A stretch of 52,344 nucleotides of DNA from Nocardiopsis listeri NBRC 13360 (GCF_001570765.1 NZ_BCSH01000059.1:1-52344); one strand, 5' to 3'. Shown: positions 25,857 to 35,244, counted from the first letter of the stretch. Notes: generated by a model from the sequence alone, not told the origin. Made by a program: numbers and translations.

Positions 25857-27332
25857 ATGCGAATCCTGCGTCACCTACAACGCATCGACAAGAGCGTCTA
25901 CGACAAAGTGACCCGGGTGGGCACCCCGCGGCTGGACGGCTACACGCCGCGGTTCGTTCAGGCCACCGACCACATGGCCCCCTGGATGATGGTCTCGGCC
26001 ACCCTCGCGGTCACCGGCGGGCCCAGGTTGCGGCGTACCTCGCTGCGGGCCATCGTCGCGGCCGGCCTGGCCAACGCCACCGCCTCCGGGATCAAGTACC
26101 TGGCGCGGCGGCCCCGACCGGACAGTTCGGCGATCCCCGCCGCGAGGTTCCCCTACCGGACCTACCTGAGTTCCTCCTTCCCCTCCGGGCACACCGCCGC
26201 CGCGTTCGGGTTCGCCGGTGGGGTGGCCGCCGACGCTCCCAGGCCCTTGTCGGCGCTGGTGACCGCGCTGGCCGGCACTGTGGGGTTCTCACGGGTGCAC
26301 AGCGGCGTGCACTACCCGGGCGACGTGCTCGGCGGAATGGCGATCGGGTTCGCCTCCGCCCTGGCAGCCAGGGCCCTCATCCCACCCAGGCCCGAACTCG
26401 TGCACGGCGCGAGCACCGTCCCCGCCGGTGAGGCCGACGTGGACCCGGAGGGCGCCGGGGTGACGGTGGTGCTCAATCCGCGCTCGGCCGAAGGCGCCCT
26501 GCCCAGTCTCTCCATGGCCGACACCACCACCCGGGTGGCCCGGCAGCTGCCCCGAGCACGGATCATGCCGATGTCGGCCGACGACGACATCGTGGAGGTG
26601 ATGGACGAGGCCGCGCGCGACTGCGAGGTGCTGGCGGTCGCCGGTGGCGACGGCACGGTGAACGCCGGTGCGACCGCCGCCCTGGCGCACGACCGTCCCC
26701 TGTTGGTACTACCGGACGGCACCCTGAACAACTTCGCCCGTACCCTGGGTCTGACCTCGGTGGACATCGCGTTGCGCGCCTTCACCGACCGTCGTCTGGC
26801 GCGGGTGGACGTGGGCGAGGTCGACGGGCACGTCTTCCTCAACACCTCCTCGTTCGGGTCCTACCCGCACATGGTGGAGCATCGTGACCGGTGGGCGCAG
26901 CGGATCGGCAAGTGGCCGGCGTTCGCGTGGGCGCTGTGGCGGGACCTGCGGGAGGTGCGGCCCACCCCGGCCCTGGTGGACGGACATCAGGCCAAGGTGT
27001 GGTGGGCGTTCGTGGGCAACTGCCGGTACCGGACGCACGCGCGGGTGCCGGGGCTGCGCGAGCATCTGGACGATGGACGTTTGGACGTACGGGTGTTGTG
27101 CGCCCGCTACCCCTTCCCCCGGTTGCGGGCCGTGATGGACGTCCTGTTGGGGCGGCCGTTGTCGGGCCGAGGCTACAGCGAACGCCTGGTCGAGTCGTTG
27201 ACCCTGGCCATCCCCTCCCGGCCGAGGTTGATCGCGGTGGACGGCGAGGTCATGGAGGGCTCGCCGACGATGTCGTTCCGCAAACGTCCGGCGGCGCTGC
27301 GGGTGTTCGTGCCCGCGGGGTCGGATCGCTGA
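25857..27332 (+). CDS. bifunctional PAP2 phosphatase / diacylglycerol-kinase-type lipid kinase
   Basis: A 491-aa fusion. The N-terminal half is a PAP2 phosphatase with all three motifs: KYLARRPRP (KX6RP), FPSGHTAAAF, and SRVHSGVHYPGD (SRX5HX3D). The C-terminal half is a DAGK_cat lipid kinase with VVLNPRS, the nucleotide loop GGDGTVNAG and LPDGTLNNFARTLG. Together they can interconvert phosphorylated and free polyprenols, diacylglycerol or related lipids at the membrane; direction and substrate unknown. The PAP2 part is weakly hydrophobic. ATG 25857 is chosen from promoter spacing and homology of the start (MRILRHLQRIDKSVYD); ATG 25821 is an alternative. Confidence 0.87.
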   Translation: MRILRHLQRIDKSVYDKVTRVGTPRLDGYTPRFVQATDHMAPWMMVSATLAVTGGPRLRRTSLRAIVAAGLANATASGIKYLARRPRPDSSAIPAARFPYRTYLSSSFPSGHTAAAFGFAGGVAADAPRPLSALVTALAGTVGFSRVHSGVHYPGDVLGGMAIGFASALAARALIPPRPELVHGASTVPAGEADVDPEGAGVTVVLNPRSAEGALPSLSMADTTTRVARQLPRARIMPMSADDDIVEVMDEAARDCEVLAVAGGDGTVNAGATAALAHDRPLLVLPDGTLNNFARTLGLTSVDIALRAFTDRRLARVDVGEVDGHVFLNTSSFGSYPHMVEHRDRWAQRIGKWPAFAWALWRDLREVRPTPALVDGHQAKVWWAFVGNCRYRTHARVPGLREHLDDGRLDVRVLCARYPFPRLRAVMDVLLGRPLSGRGYSERLVESLTLAIPSRPRLIAVDGEVMEGSPTMSFRKRPAALRVFVPAGSDR

Positions 27333-27338
27333 CGGTTC

Positions 27339-28313
27339 TCAGGTGACCAGGCGGGCGAGCACGCCCGCCAGTTCCGCGAGCGCCCGTTCGGTGTCGGGGC
27401 TGCTCCGATGCGGGGCGCCGAACAGGTCCACGAACTCCACCACGTCCCGCAGGTCCCAGCGCAACCGGTACAGGTCGAGCAGGTCGGGGTCGGGAACGTG
27501 CCCGGAGGCGTCGGCGTAGCGGGCCAGGGCCTCGGGGTCGTCGGTGACCGGCCATAGGTCGCGCTCGGGCACGGCGACGCCGACGGTGTCCCAGTCGACC
27601 AGCAGTGGCCGGTCCTCGCGCCACAGCAGGTTGCCCGGATGTGGTTCGCCGTGGGTGATGACGGCCCGGGCCGGGTCGACCGAGGCGGCCCGGTGCCCGA
27701 ACCAGGTCAGGTGGGCGCGCAGGGCGGAGCCGTACTCGTCGAGGAGGTCGACGACGGCGCCCGACAGGGGCCCGTGATCGCCGAGCCCGCGGGGGTCCTC
27801 GGCCAGGGCGGCCAGGTGTTCGGTGCCCTCCAGGGCGACCGGGAGCGTGTGCGCGGTGCCCGGGGGCGGGCACCGGTGCAGCGCCGCGAGCGTGTCCAGG
27901 ACCCGGTCGCGGCGGGCCGGTTCCAGGACCTGACCGAACTCCCCGGAGACGCCTTCCACGTGTGGAAAGACACTCAGGGCGTAGCGCGCGCCCACTGTGT
28001 GGACGGTGGCGCCGGACAGCGAACGCAGTGGCGCCACCACGAACCCGAGCCCGGCGTCGTCGTGCAGTCGGGCCGCGGTGTCCATGGCCCCTTCCAACCG
28101 GTCGAGCACCGTGCGCGGGTCCTCGCCGAGGAAGGTCTTGTGCTCCAGGTCGGCCAGGGTGAGGAACCAGCGTCGCCCCATGGTGTCGGTGGCGCTCCAG
28201 TGGTGGTCTCCGAAGCCCAGGGGCACGTGCGTCAGCGCCACGGCGCGCACGCCCCAGTCGGCCAGGGCGGACAGGAGGCGATCTTCGTCGACGTCGGCGG
28301 GCTCGTCTCGCAT
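27339..28313 (-). CDS. aminoglycoside-phosphotransferase-family kinase
   Basis: A 324-aa APH-fold protein: the catalytic loop is VITHGEPHPGNLLW (HxDxxxxN with Glu replacing the usual Asp after HG, as in this subfamily), and the metal-binding loop is LLVDWDTVGVAVPERDL. Phosphorylates a small molecule or sugar in the cytoplasm; substrate not predictable. It converges with the PAP2 gene (6-nt gap, no terminator) and is divergent from the hydrolase. ATG 28313 is 7 nt after a TACGGT -10 and lacks a ribosome-binding site, so it is probably leaderless. Confidence 0.82.
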   Translation of the reverse strand: MRDEPADVDEDRLLSALADWGVRAVALTHVPLGFGDHHWSATDTMGRRWFLTLADLEHKTFLGEDPRTVLDRLEGAMDTAARLHDDAGLGFVVAPLRSLSGATVHTVGARYALSVFPHVEGVSGEFGQVLEPARRDRVLDTLAALHRCPPPGTAHTLPVALEGTEHLAALAEDPRGLGDHGPLSGAVVDLLDEYGSALRAHLTWFGHRAASVDPARAVITHGEPHPGNLLWREDRPLLVDWDTVGVAVPERDLWPVTDDPEALARYADASGHVPDPDLLDLYRLRWDLRDVVEFVDLFGAPHRSSPDTERALAELAGVLARLVT

Positions 28314-28320
28314 ACGGCGG

Positions 28321-28386
28321 ACCGTAGCAGCCCCTGGTCCGGGTGGCACGAACCCCTTGCCCATGGGGGGTCCGTGCCGCGAGGAT
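28321..28386. promoter_or_regulatory. divergent leaderless promoters with an inverted repeat
   Basis: TACGGT (minus, 28321-28326) serves ATG 28313, and GAGGAT (plus, 28381-28386) serves ATG 28394, each 7 nt from its start codon. Between them GGCACGAACCCC (28345-28356) and GGGGTCCGTGCC (28367-28378) pair at 11 of 12 positions, a possible shared operator. Confidence 0.45.
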
Positions 28387-28393
28387 GACGGTC

Positions 28394-29242
28394 ATGCCCA
28401 CCTTCGAAGCTCCCGACGGCGCCCGCCTGTCCTACCGATCCGACGGACACGGCGAACCGCTGCTGTGCCTGCCCGGCGGCCCCATGCGCGCCTCCGCCTA
28501 CCTCGGTGACCTGGGTGGGTTGTCCGCCCATCGCCGACTCGTCCTGCTCGACCTGCGCGGAACCGGTGACTCACAGGCCCCCGAGGACGATTCCGGGTAC
28601 CGCTGTGATCGGCAGGTCGCCGACGTGGAGGCGCTCCGTGTCCATCTGGGCCTGGAACGGATGGACGTGCTCGCCCACTCCGCGGCCGGGGATCTGGGGC
28701 TGCTGTACGCGCTCGCCCACCCCGACCGGGTGCGTTCCCTGGTGCTGGTGACCGCGCGGATGCGACCCTTGGGGGTCGAGTTCACCGACGGGCACCTCCA
28801 GGAGGCCGCCGCCCTTCGTTCCGGTGAACCCTGGTTCGAGGCGGCGTTGCGGGGCTACACGAACCTGGCGAACGGTTCCGCCTCCGGCGAGGACTGGGAC
28901 GCGGTCATGCCGTTCTTCTACGGGCGCTGGGACGAACGGGCCCGGGCGCACGCGGCCACCGGGGTCGAGCAGTCGAACGAACACGCGGCCGGGTTGTTCT
29001 CACCCCCGGACGCCTTCGATCCGGAGGCGGGTCGCGCGGTGGTGGCGTCCTGGGGCGTGCCGGTCCTGCTCCTGGCCGGGGAGTTGGATGGTACGCCGCG
29101 GCCGCACGTCGCCGTGGACGCGGCGCGGTTGTTCGACGACGCCCGCACGGTGACGCAACCCGGTGGTGGGCACTTCCCCTGGTTGGACGATCCGGTCTTC
29201 TTCGGCGACGCCGTCGCGAGTTTCCTCGACCGGCGTCCCTGA
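28394..29242 (+). CDS. alpha/beta hydrolase (proline iminopeptidase-like)
   Basis: A 282-aa hydrolase. The oxyanion segment is LCLPGGPMR, strand beta-3 LLDLRGTGDS, and the nucleophile elbow AHSAAG (Ser at about 94). The acid is probably Asp in LLLAGELDGT and the base His in GGGHFPWLDDP. The elbow AHSAAG departs from the common GxSxGG of the S33 peptidases. Substrate unknown. The start MPTFEAPDGARLSYR at ATG 28394 fits both family alignment and leaderless spacing; ATG 28385 is an alternative. Confidence 0.85.
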   Translation: MPTFEAPDGARLSYRSDGHGEPLLCLPGGPMRASAYLGDLGGLSAHRRLVLLDLRGTGDSQAPEDDSGYRCDRQVADVEALRVHLGLERMDVLAHSAAGDLGLLYALAHPDRVRSLVLVTARMRPLGVEFTDGHLQEAAALRSGEPWFEAALRGYTNLANGSASGEDWDAVMPFFYGRWDERARAHAATGVEQSNEHAAGLFSPPDAFDPEAGRAVVASWGVPVLLLAGELDGTPRPHVAVDAARLFDDARTVTQPGGGHFPWLDDPVFFGDAVASFLDRRP

Positions 29243-29356
29243 GGCTCACTCGGTCTCGGCGGTGTGTTCGAGGTTCTTGAAGCGATCCTCGCCTATGGAA
29301 CGTGACCGTGCGTTACGCTGCCGGGTCGATGAACGGCCATCAACGAAGGGACGCAC

Positions 29357-30298
29357 GTGGGCGAGGCGACGGGGACCGGACCGGAGAGCGGGGCGCTGCA
29401 CGAGGTCGTCGACGGGGTGTACGCCTGGGTACAGCCCGACGGCACCTGGTGGGTGAACAACGCCGGCGCCGTCACCGGAACCGAGGGCACGTTGGTGATC
29501 GACACCTGCGCCACCGCCACGCGCACCCGCCGCTTCCTGGACGCCCTCGCGGCCGTCACCGACGACGCTCCCGTGCGCTGGGCGCTCAACACCCACCAGC
29601 ACGGCGACCACACCTACGGCAACAGCGTGCTGCCCGACTCGACCGTGCTGATCGGGCAGACCAAAATGCGCCAGGCCCTGGAGAACGACCCGTTGTTCGA
29701 GAACGTCCCTCCCGTGTGGGAGCCCGTCCCCGACTGGGGCGAGGTCACCCGCAGGGTCCCCTCGGTGACCCTGGGCCGGGAACTCACCCTGCACCCGGGC
29801 GGTCGCCGGGTCGACCTGCACCACCCCGGATACACCGCGCACACCCCCGGCGACGTGGTGGTCTGGCTGCCGCAGGAGCGGGTGCTGTTCACCGGGGACC
29901 TCGTCTTCCACGGGCTGACCCCGCTGGTGTTCATGGGCTCGCTCGACGGGGCGCTGCGCTCGCTGGAGTGGGTGCGCTCCTTCTCCCCCGAACACGTCGT
30001 ACCCGGGCACGGCCCGGTGTTCCAGGCCCACGACCTGGACGGGGTGCTGGCCGCGCACGAGCGCTACTACCGGTTCGTGCTGGCCACCGCCCAGGACGCG
30101 GTGCGTGAGGGCCGCACCCCGCTGGAGGCCGCTCGCTGCGCCGACCTGGGCGAGTTCGCCGACTGGGCCGACGCCGAGCGCATCGTCATGAACCTGCACC
30201 GCGCCCAGGCCGACCTGACCGGCGAGGCGATGGACCTGGAACGGGCACTGACGGACGCGGTCGAGTGGAACGGCGGCCCGATGTCCACGACCCTGTGA
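29357..30298 (+). CDS. metallo-beta-lactamase-fold hydrolase
   Basis: A 313-aa MBL-fold protein: THQHGDHTYGN supplies the HxHxDH dinuclear metal motif, the next His is in HPGYTAHTPGD, the bridging Asp in LFTGDLVF, and the last His in VPGHGPV. The N-terminus VYAWVQPDGTWWVNNAG is typical of the polyketide-cyclase-like/lactonase subgroup. The roughly 80-residue helical tail after the MBL domain is unassigned. GTG 29357 has GAAGGGA upstream. It stands alone; substrate unknown (ester, lactone or thioester). Confidence 0.87.
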   Translation: MGEATGTGPESGALHEVVDGVYAWVQPDGTWWVNNAGAVTGTEGTLVIDTCATATRTRRFLDALAAVTDDAPVRWALNTHQHGDHTYGNSVLPDSTVLIGQTKMRQALENDPLFENVPPVWEPVPDWGEVTRRVPSVTLGRELTLHPGGRRVDLHHPGYTAHTPGDVVVWLPQERVLFTGDLVFHGLTPLVFMGSLDGALRSLEWVRSFSPEHVVPGHGPVFQAHDLDGVLAAHERYYRFVLATAQDAVREGRTPLEAARCADLGEFADWADAERIVMNLHRAQADLTGEAMDLERALTDAVEWNGGPMSTTL

Positions 30299-30319
30299 CG
30301 AGCGGAACGAACCCGTCCC

Positions 30320-30344
30320 GGGGCGCGGCCCTGGTCCGCGCCCC
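30320..30344. terminator. bidirectional hairpin terminator
   Basis: GGGGCGCGG (30320-30328) pairs perfectly with CCGCGCCCC (30336-30344) across a 7-nt loop, between the convergent MBL gene and Stealth gene. Confidence 0.8.
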
Positions 30345-30353
30345 AGGGGGCGA

Positions 30354-32146
30354 TCAGGCCGCGACCTCGGCGTGCGACGGGTCGTCCTCACCAACGAGGA
30401 CGTCGGCGCGCTCGAACGGGGACGGGAACGGGAAGCGGCGCTCCAGGTAGTCGCGGAGCATCTCGGCCACCTCCTCCTGACGTTCGGGCGGGGTGTCGAA
30501 GTCGTTCAGGCACAGGAAGTCGAACGGTGCGTCCAGGCTCAACTCCGCCAGGTCCTCCCGTGCCCGTTCGGTTCCGATGTCGATGTAACGGGTGCGGTAC
30601 TTGCCGCGCACCCCCTGCCCGCTGAAGAGGGCGTAGTACTGGTGCAGGGTGGTGGCCGGGGCGATGTCGTCCGGGTGTCGAAAGCGCGAGCGCGCCGTGC
30701 GCTCGATGTCCTCCCGGTAACGCCCCTCCAGTTCCCGGTGGACCCGGCGCAGCTGCGGCAAGGGGGCGTGGCGCACCTTCTGGGCGATGGTCGCGCCGAA
30801 TTCCTCCATGAGCAGCGCGCGGGCGTTCTTGCCCGCCCAGTTGGGGGCGACCTCCTCGGCGATCGGGGCTCCGACGCCGATCTGGTGGCTGGAGAAGGGG
30901 AGCCGGACGATTCCGTTGGAGTGGAAGAAGTACTCGGCCCCGACCTGCTTGGCGAAGAAGACGTCGTCGTTGAGGTAGAGGTAGTGCTCCGACAGGCCCT
31001 CGATGTGGTGCAGCTGGGTCTCGATGGCCCGTGAGCTGAACACCGGCAGCGCGTCGGGAACGGTGAAGATGTCCCGGTGGTCGACCACGGTGAGACCCGG
31101 GACTTCGGTGTCGAGCCAGGAGGGCACCTGCGCGTCGGTGACCAGGTAGACGTGGCGAACGAACGGTGCGTACATGCGCAGTGAGCGCAGCGAGTAGCGC
31201 AGTTCCTCGTGGTCGGTGTAGCGCGAGGAGTTGGCGGCGTGGGTGGCCAGGTCGACGACCTCGCCGCGGTGGTGGGCGCGCTTGGCGGCGTGCACGGGGT
31301 CGGCGCCGTCGACCCAGGTGTAGACGACGTCGACCGGGAACCCGACGTCCTCGGGGTGGCGGTGCGAGAAGGGCTCGAAGGTGGGTAGTTCGCGCCCTCG
31401 GACGGTGAGCGTGGCGGGCGTTCGCGCGTCGGTGGTCAGTACGTCGGCGATCCGGTTGGGGCGCGGGCCAGCAGCGCCCCTTCCATCGCGTCCACGGGGA
31501 TCTTCACGCGGAGCCGGTCGAGGGCGTGTTCGGCCCGTTCCCCGGCCAGGACCTTGGTGGCGTCGCGCCAGAACTCGACGTCACAGCCGTGGTCGAACCC
31601 GCCGAACTCGTCTCCGTGTTCGGACAGAAGGAGTTCGGCGAAGCGGATCACCAGGCCGCTCTTGACCTCGGCGTCCAGGGCGCCGTCGACGTAGGCGGAG
31701 ATTCTGGCGGCCTTGCCGTCGGGGCCGGGCGCGAGGGCGTACAGGGGGCTGTCGTCGTGGAGTTCGCGCATGGCCTCCAGCAGGTCCTTGCGCCGGGAGC
31801 GGTGTACGCCCAGGACGTGGCGTTGGGGGGAACGCCCGGGCACGAGGAAGTGGTCGATCCCGGCGTGTTCCAGGGCGCGCAGGACCAGGTCCAGGTTGCG
31901 GTCGGCGGCTCCGGTCGCGGTGTGCTCCCGCACGACGCGACCGATGCGCTCGGTGCCCTCGGCGGTGTAGGAGCGCAGGTCGGCGTCGGAGTCCAAGAGG
32001 GCGGCGCGGCGTCTGGCGACGCGTTCCAGACGGCGTTCCTCCTTGACCCGTACCCGTTCTCTGAGGCGTTCCTCCTCTCGACGGGCCCTGACGGAGTGGG
32101 GGATCAGGAGTTCGGCAGCGCGCTTGAGGCGGGCTGTCACGAGCAT
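30354..32146 (-). pseudogene. Stealth-family capsular polysaccharide phosphotransferase, frameshifted
   Basis: A roughly 597-codon Stealth protein (sugar-phosphate transferase that builds phosphodiester-linked surface glycans) split by one missing base in a G/C run at about 31458-31461. Starting at ATG 32146, the N-terminal frame is a basic helical region (ARREEERLRERVRVKEERR) plus a variable domain and stops at 31436. In the other frame the CR1 motif DVVYTWVDGADP is present upstream of the first ATG, followed by CR2 (SSRYTDHEELRYSLRSL, APFVRHVYLVTDAQVPSWL, LNDDVFF), CR3 (near ARFRHP) and CR4 (LCLNDF). One inserted C restores ARAPNRIADVL across the break. Sequencing error is a live alternative; if real, the transferase is lost. 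Confidence 0.82.
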
Positions 32147-32272
32147 GGACGGCCTTTCGCGAGTGGCTCGTCACGGAGAGTGCCGAACCGGGGGATATGG
32201 GGGATTCATCCCTTTGACTCGCGAAACCCGGGTTCGGATGACGACCAGGACACCTCAAGGTCGTTTGTAGAC

Positions 32273-32324
32273 CGGTTCGGGACCGAACCGCGACAATGGG
32301 CACTCGACCATCACCCCTGGTGAT
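32273..32324. promoter_or_regulatory. two palindromes upstream of the Stealth gene
   Basis: CGGTTCGG/CCGAACCG (32273-32280 and 32283-32290) is a perfect 8-bp dyad with a 2-nt centre, and ATCACC/GGTGAT (32310-32315 and 32319-32324) is a 6-bp dyad. Both lie in the 221-nt gap between the methyltransferase end and the Stealth start on the minus strand. They could be operators, or the second may help terminate the methyltransferase transcript. Confidence 0.4.
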
Positions 32325-32367
32325 CATGCTGGAACCGGGTGCCACCGAAGGCCGTGACCGTCCCCGC

Positions 32368-33207
32368 TCACTCCTGGAGGTCGGGGCGGGTCACCCGGAT
32401 CTTGGACTGGCCGTGCGGGAGCTTCTCCCAATCGTCCATGAAACGCGCACGGAGCCCGTGCTTCTCGGCCATCGCGACGAGGGTCTCGGTGCGGTAGTAG
32501 AAGTCCTCGCGCAGCACGTGGTGCTCGGTGCCCTCGGTACGGTCGAAGGTGAAGTCGAAGAAGCCGCCCGGCGCGAGGATCCGCTCCACGTGGGCCAGGG
32601 CCTCGTCGATGACCTCCGGCGGCGAGTGCGAGAAGACGCTGTGCGCGTGGACGACGTCGAAGTGCTTGTCGGGCAGGAAATCGAAGGTCAGGTCCTGGGT
32701 GATGGTCAGGTGCGGGAGCTTGTGCTGTAGGCCGCGTTCGGCCAGGACCTTCTTCGCGGACATGAGGATGTCCGGGGAGATGTCGATGCCGTAGTAGCCG
32801 CCCGGGTCCAGGTGACCGATGAACCGCCAGCCGGCGCGCAGGTTCCCGCAACCGATGTCGAGCATGCGGTGGCCGGGTTCCAACCCGTGTCCGAGCAGGT
32901 ACTCGAACTGCATCCGCCCCAGCGCCAGCCACCGTTCCTCGTTGCGGCTGCCGACCGCGGCCCTGGGGTCGCGGGCGGCGTCGGAGGCCATGACGGCGCG
33001 GTAGTAGGAGACGTGGTCGCGGTGGGTCAGGCGCAGGCGCAGGTCGCGCATGGAACGGCGCACGTACGGTCCCACCTTCGCGGGGTTGCGCAGTGCGTAA
33101 CGGATTCGGTGACCAAGGGAGGAACGGTTCCTGGTGAGGGCGTCGGTCTTCTTCGACATCGGCTCGCGTTGGCCTTCGGTTTCGGGGGTGCTTTCGGGCG
33201 TTGGCAT
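32368..33207 (-). CDS. class I SAM-dependent methyltransferase, surface-glycan neighbourhood
   Basis: A 279-aa methyltransferase: a basic N-terminal region (RNPAKVGPYVRRSMRDLRLRL), then motif I MLDIGCGNLRAGW (about 115), GIDISPDIL, and HSVFSHSPPEVIDEALAHVERILAPGGFF. This layout, with ALGRMQFEYLLGHGL just before motif I, is common among sugar or lipid methyltransferases next to Stealth/FkbM-type genes. ATG 33207 is my choice; ATG 33159 (MSKKTDAL) is equally possible since neither has a clear ribosome-binding site. It is co-directional with Stealth. Confidence 0.75.
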   Translation of the reverse strand: MPTPESTPETEGQREPMSKKTDALTRNRSSLGHRIRYALRNPAKVGPYVRRSMRDLRLRLTHRDHVSYYRAVMASDAARDPRAAVGSRNEERWLALGRMQFEYLLGHGLEPGHRMLDIGCGNLRAGWRFIGHLDPGGYYGIDISPDILMSAKKVLAERGLQHKLPHLTITQDLTFDFLPDKHFDVVHAHSVFSHSPPEVIDEALAHVERILAPGGFFDFTFDRTEGTEHHVLREDFYYRTETLVAMAEKHGLRARFMDDWEKLPHGQSKIRVTRPDLQE

Positions 33208-33434
33208 CCCATCATGTTCGCGTCGACATGCCAAGAGGACGTGCGGCGCGTTCCCGGGGTCGCCGCCACGAGTTCTCATTCGGCCCGTTCCTCTCGGATT
33301 CCACGTGCGGGTCTTCCCCGACCCGAGGTTCGGTGAAATCGTCGCAAACGTACGCCAAGTACCGTTTTCTTCCACTATGGGGGCCCGGCTCGATGCTTCG
33401 CTGGTGAATACACACCGCACAGCGAGGGGGCACG

Positions 33435-34040
33435 ATGGTGGAGGAGAGCGAGACGCTTCGGCACGCGAGGCCGCGCGGACCGCGCAGCGGATGGTTCCCC
33501 TTGGGGATCGCCGTCGCCGCGATCGCGATCCTGGTCGGTGGGTGGGCCGCGGTGAACACCGTCCTGCCCGACACCACGCCCGTCGAGTCCGGGCACAGCA
33601 TGGTGATCGCCACCGGTTCCGGGCATCAGGCGAAACTGTCCTTCGATGACGGCTGGGAGCTCCACCCGGGCTCCAGCAGCGCCGGGCAGCAGTACCAGTT
33701 CAGCAATGGGCCGGTGCGCCTACGGGTCACCGTGGTCACCCCGCCCGAGAGGTCGTCGGAGACCGCGCTGTGGGAGGGCATGCGCGAGGTCGTTCGGGTG
33801 GGCGACTCCTCCGCGAGCCTCACCGATCCCCGTCCGGTGACCGCCGAGTCGGGTGCCCAGGGCCTGACCGGGACCCTGCACAGCAACGAGGGCATCGGCA
33901 CCGCGGCCCTCTTCCCCTCCCCGAACGGAGGCTTCGCCGTGGAGTCCCTGGCCGTCGGCGAGGACAGCGGGGGCGATCTGGCCGACGCGGACAAGCTCCT
34001 CCAGTCCATCAGGTTCGACCGAACGGAAGGAGGGGCATGA
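33435..34040 (+). CDS. single-pass membrane protein, PrsW partner
   Basis: A 201-aa protein with a short basic cytoplasmic tail, one transmembrane helix (WFPLGIAVAAIAILVGGWAAV, about 20-40) and an extracytoplasmic beta-rich domain of about 150 residues ending DKLLQSIRFDR. I know no family name. GCGAGGGGGC lies before ATG 33435. Its TGA overlaps the ATG of the PrsW protease gene (ATGA), so both are made together. The type II-like topology and coupling make it a candidate substrate or regulator of PrsW (inference). It is divergent from the methyltransferase. Confidence 0.7.
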   Translation: MVEESETLRHARPRGPRSGWFPLGIAVAAIAILVGGWAAVNTVLPDTTPVESGHSMVIATGSGHQAKLSFDDGWELHPGSSSAGQQYQFSNGPVRLRVTVVTPPERSSETALWEGMREVVRVGDSSASLTDPRPVTAESGAQGLTGTLHSNEGIGTAALFPSPNGGFAVESLAVGEDSGGDLADADKLLQSIRFDRTEGGA

Positions 34041-35194
34041 GCCACGCACGCCCCGGACCCGAGATCCCGTCAAGGAAGGACGCGCACGTGCCTCCTCCCC
34101 GCGATTCCGGGCAAGGTCGAGAGGGCGTCGAAAGACTGCCCGCCCCACATGAGGATCCGTCTCGACACCGGCGTCTCCCACGCCTGGTCACCTCGGTCGT
34201 GTTCGGACTGTTGTGCCTGGCCGGGTTCGCGATCATGGTCAACGGCCTCCTCGGGGCCGTACTGGTGTTCTTCGGTGAGTCGGTGCTGTCGGCGCTGGTC
34301 CTCGCCGTGGTCGGCGTCATCGGTTTCTGGTTGCTGCGCCGCATCCGCCCGGTACGACCACCGTCGACGACCTTCTCCCTCCTGGCCCTGCTCTGGGGCA
34401 TGACCGCCGCCGTGGGACTCGCGCTGATCGCCAACGGCAACCTGATGACGATCTGGAACACCCTCGGCGGACTGCCGTTCGGTGAGGCCTGGGGCGCGGC
34501 GTTGAGCGCTCCCGTCAACGAGGAACTGATCAAGGTCGCCGGGGTCGTCCTGATCGCCGTCATGGCGCCGCGCGTGTTGCGCGGGCCCATGGACGGTTTC
34601 GTGATCGGCGCCTTGGTGGGTCTGGGCTTCCAGCTGGTGGAGGACTTCACCTACACGATGAACGTGATCCCCATGGTGGGTGGCCTCGACGGACCCGCCA
34701 CGGTGTTCCAGACCCTCCTGCTGCGGGTGGGGCTCACCGGTCTGGGTTCGCACTGGGCCATGTCGGCGGTGGCGGGCACCGCGGTCGGTCTGATGGTCGC
34801 GGCGTCGTGGCGACCCGGTCGACGGCACGGGACGCGGGCGGCCCTGCTGCTGTTGGCCGCGATGGGCGTGCACTGGTTCTTCGACTCCCCGATCCTGGGG
34901 GGAGTCACCGGGACCGTGCTCAAGTCCCTGTTGGTGTTCCTGGTGGCGGTGATCGTCTACTTCGTCGTGCGTCACACCTACCGTTCCCGGGTCCGTCGTG
35001 CCTTGGCCGAGGAGGGCGAGGAACTGGGGATGCGCCGTTCCGCCGCGATGGCCCTGGCCGACCGACGCGGGCGCGGCAGGGAACTGCGCCACGTGGCGAA
35101 TCCGGAGCGGCCGGCGGTGGCGCGCCGGCAGGAGCGACTGGTGGATTTCGCCGAGGATCGGGCCTCGGAGTATCGCGTCCCGTTCCGAGAGTGA
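34037..35194 (+). CDS. PrsW-family intramembrane metalloprotease
   Basis: A 385-aa polytopic membrane protein with about eight to nine helices. PrsW hallmarks: NEELIKV (EExxK-type motif, about 172), LGFQLVEDFTY (about 205), GSHWAMSAVAG and GVHWFFDSP, whose His residues are the presumed zinc ligands. Such proteases perform site-1 cleavage of membrane proteins such as anti-sigma factors. The C-terminal 60 residues are cytoplasmic and highly charged. ATG 34037 overlaps the stop of the upstream membrane protein. It ends shortly before a T8 intrinsic terminator. Confidence 0.87.
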   Translation: MSHARPGPEIPSRKDAHVPPPRDSGQGREGVERLPAPHEDPSRHRRLPRLVTSVVFGLLCLAGFAIMVNGLLGAVLVFFGESVLSALVLAVVGVIGFWLLRRIRPVRPPSTTFSLLALLWGMTAAVGLALIANGNLMTIWNTLGGLPFGEAWGAALSAPVNEELIKVAGVVLIAVMAPRVLRGPMDGFVIGALVGLGFQLVEDFTYTMNVIPMVGGLDGPATVFQTLLLRVGLTGLGSHWAMSAVAGTAVGLMVAASWRPGRRHGTRAALLLLAAMGVHWFFDSPILGGVTGTVLKSLLVFLVAVIVYFVVRHTYRSRVRRALAEEGEELGMRRSAAMALADRRGRGRELRHVANPERPAVARRQERLVDFAEDRASEYRVPFRE

Positions 35195-35204
35195 GTCGAC
35201 ACGG

Positions 35205-35244
35205 GTGGGGCCCTCGGCACGACGCCGGGGGTCCACTTTTTTTT
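35205..35244 (+). terminator. intrinsic terminator with T8 tract
   Basis: An imperfect stem (GTGGGGCCCTCGGC 35205-35218 with GCCGGGGGTCCAC 35224-35236) is followed directly by eight Ts (35237-35244). It ends the PrsW transcript and is the only classical U-tract terminator seen in the window. Confidence 0.85.
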
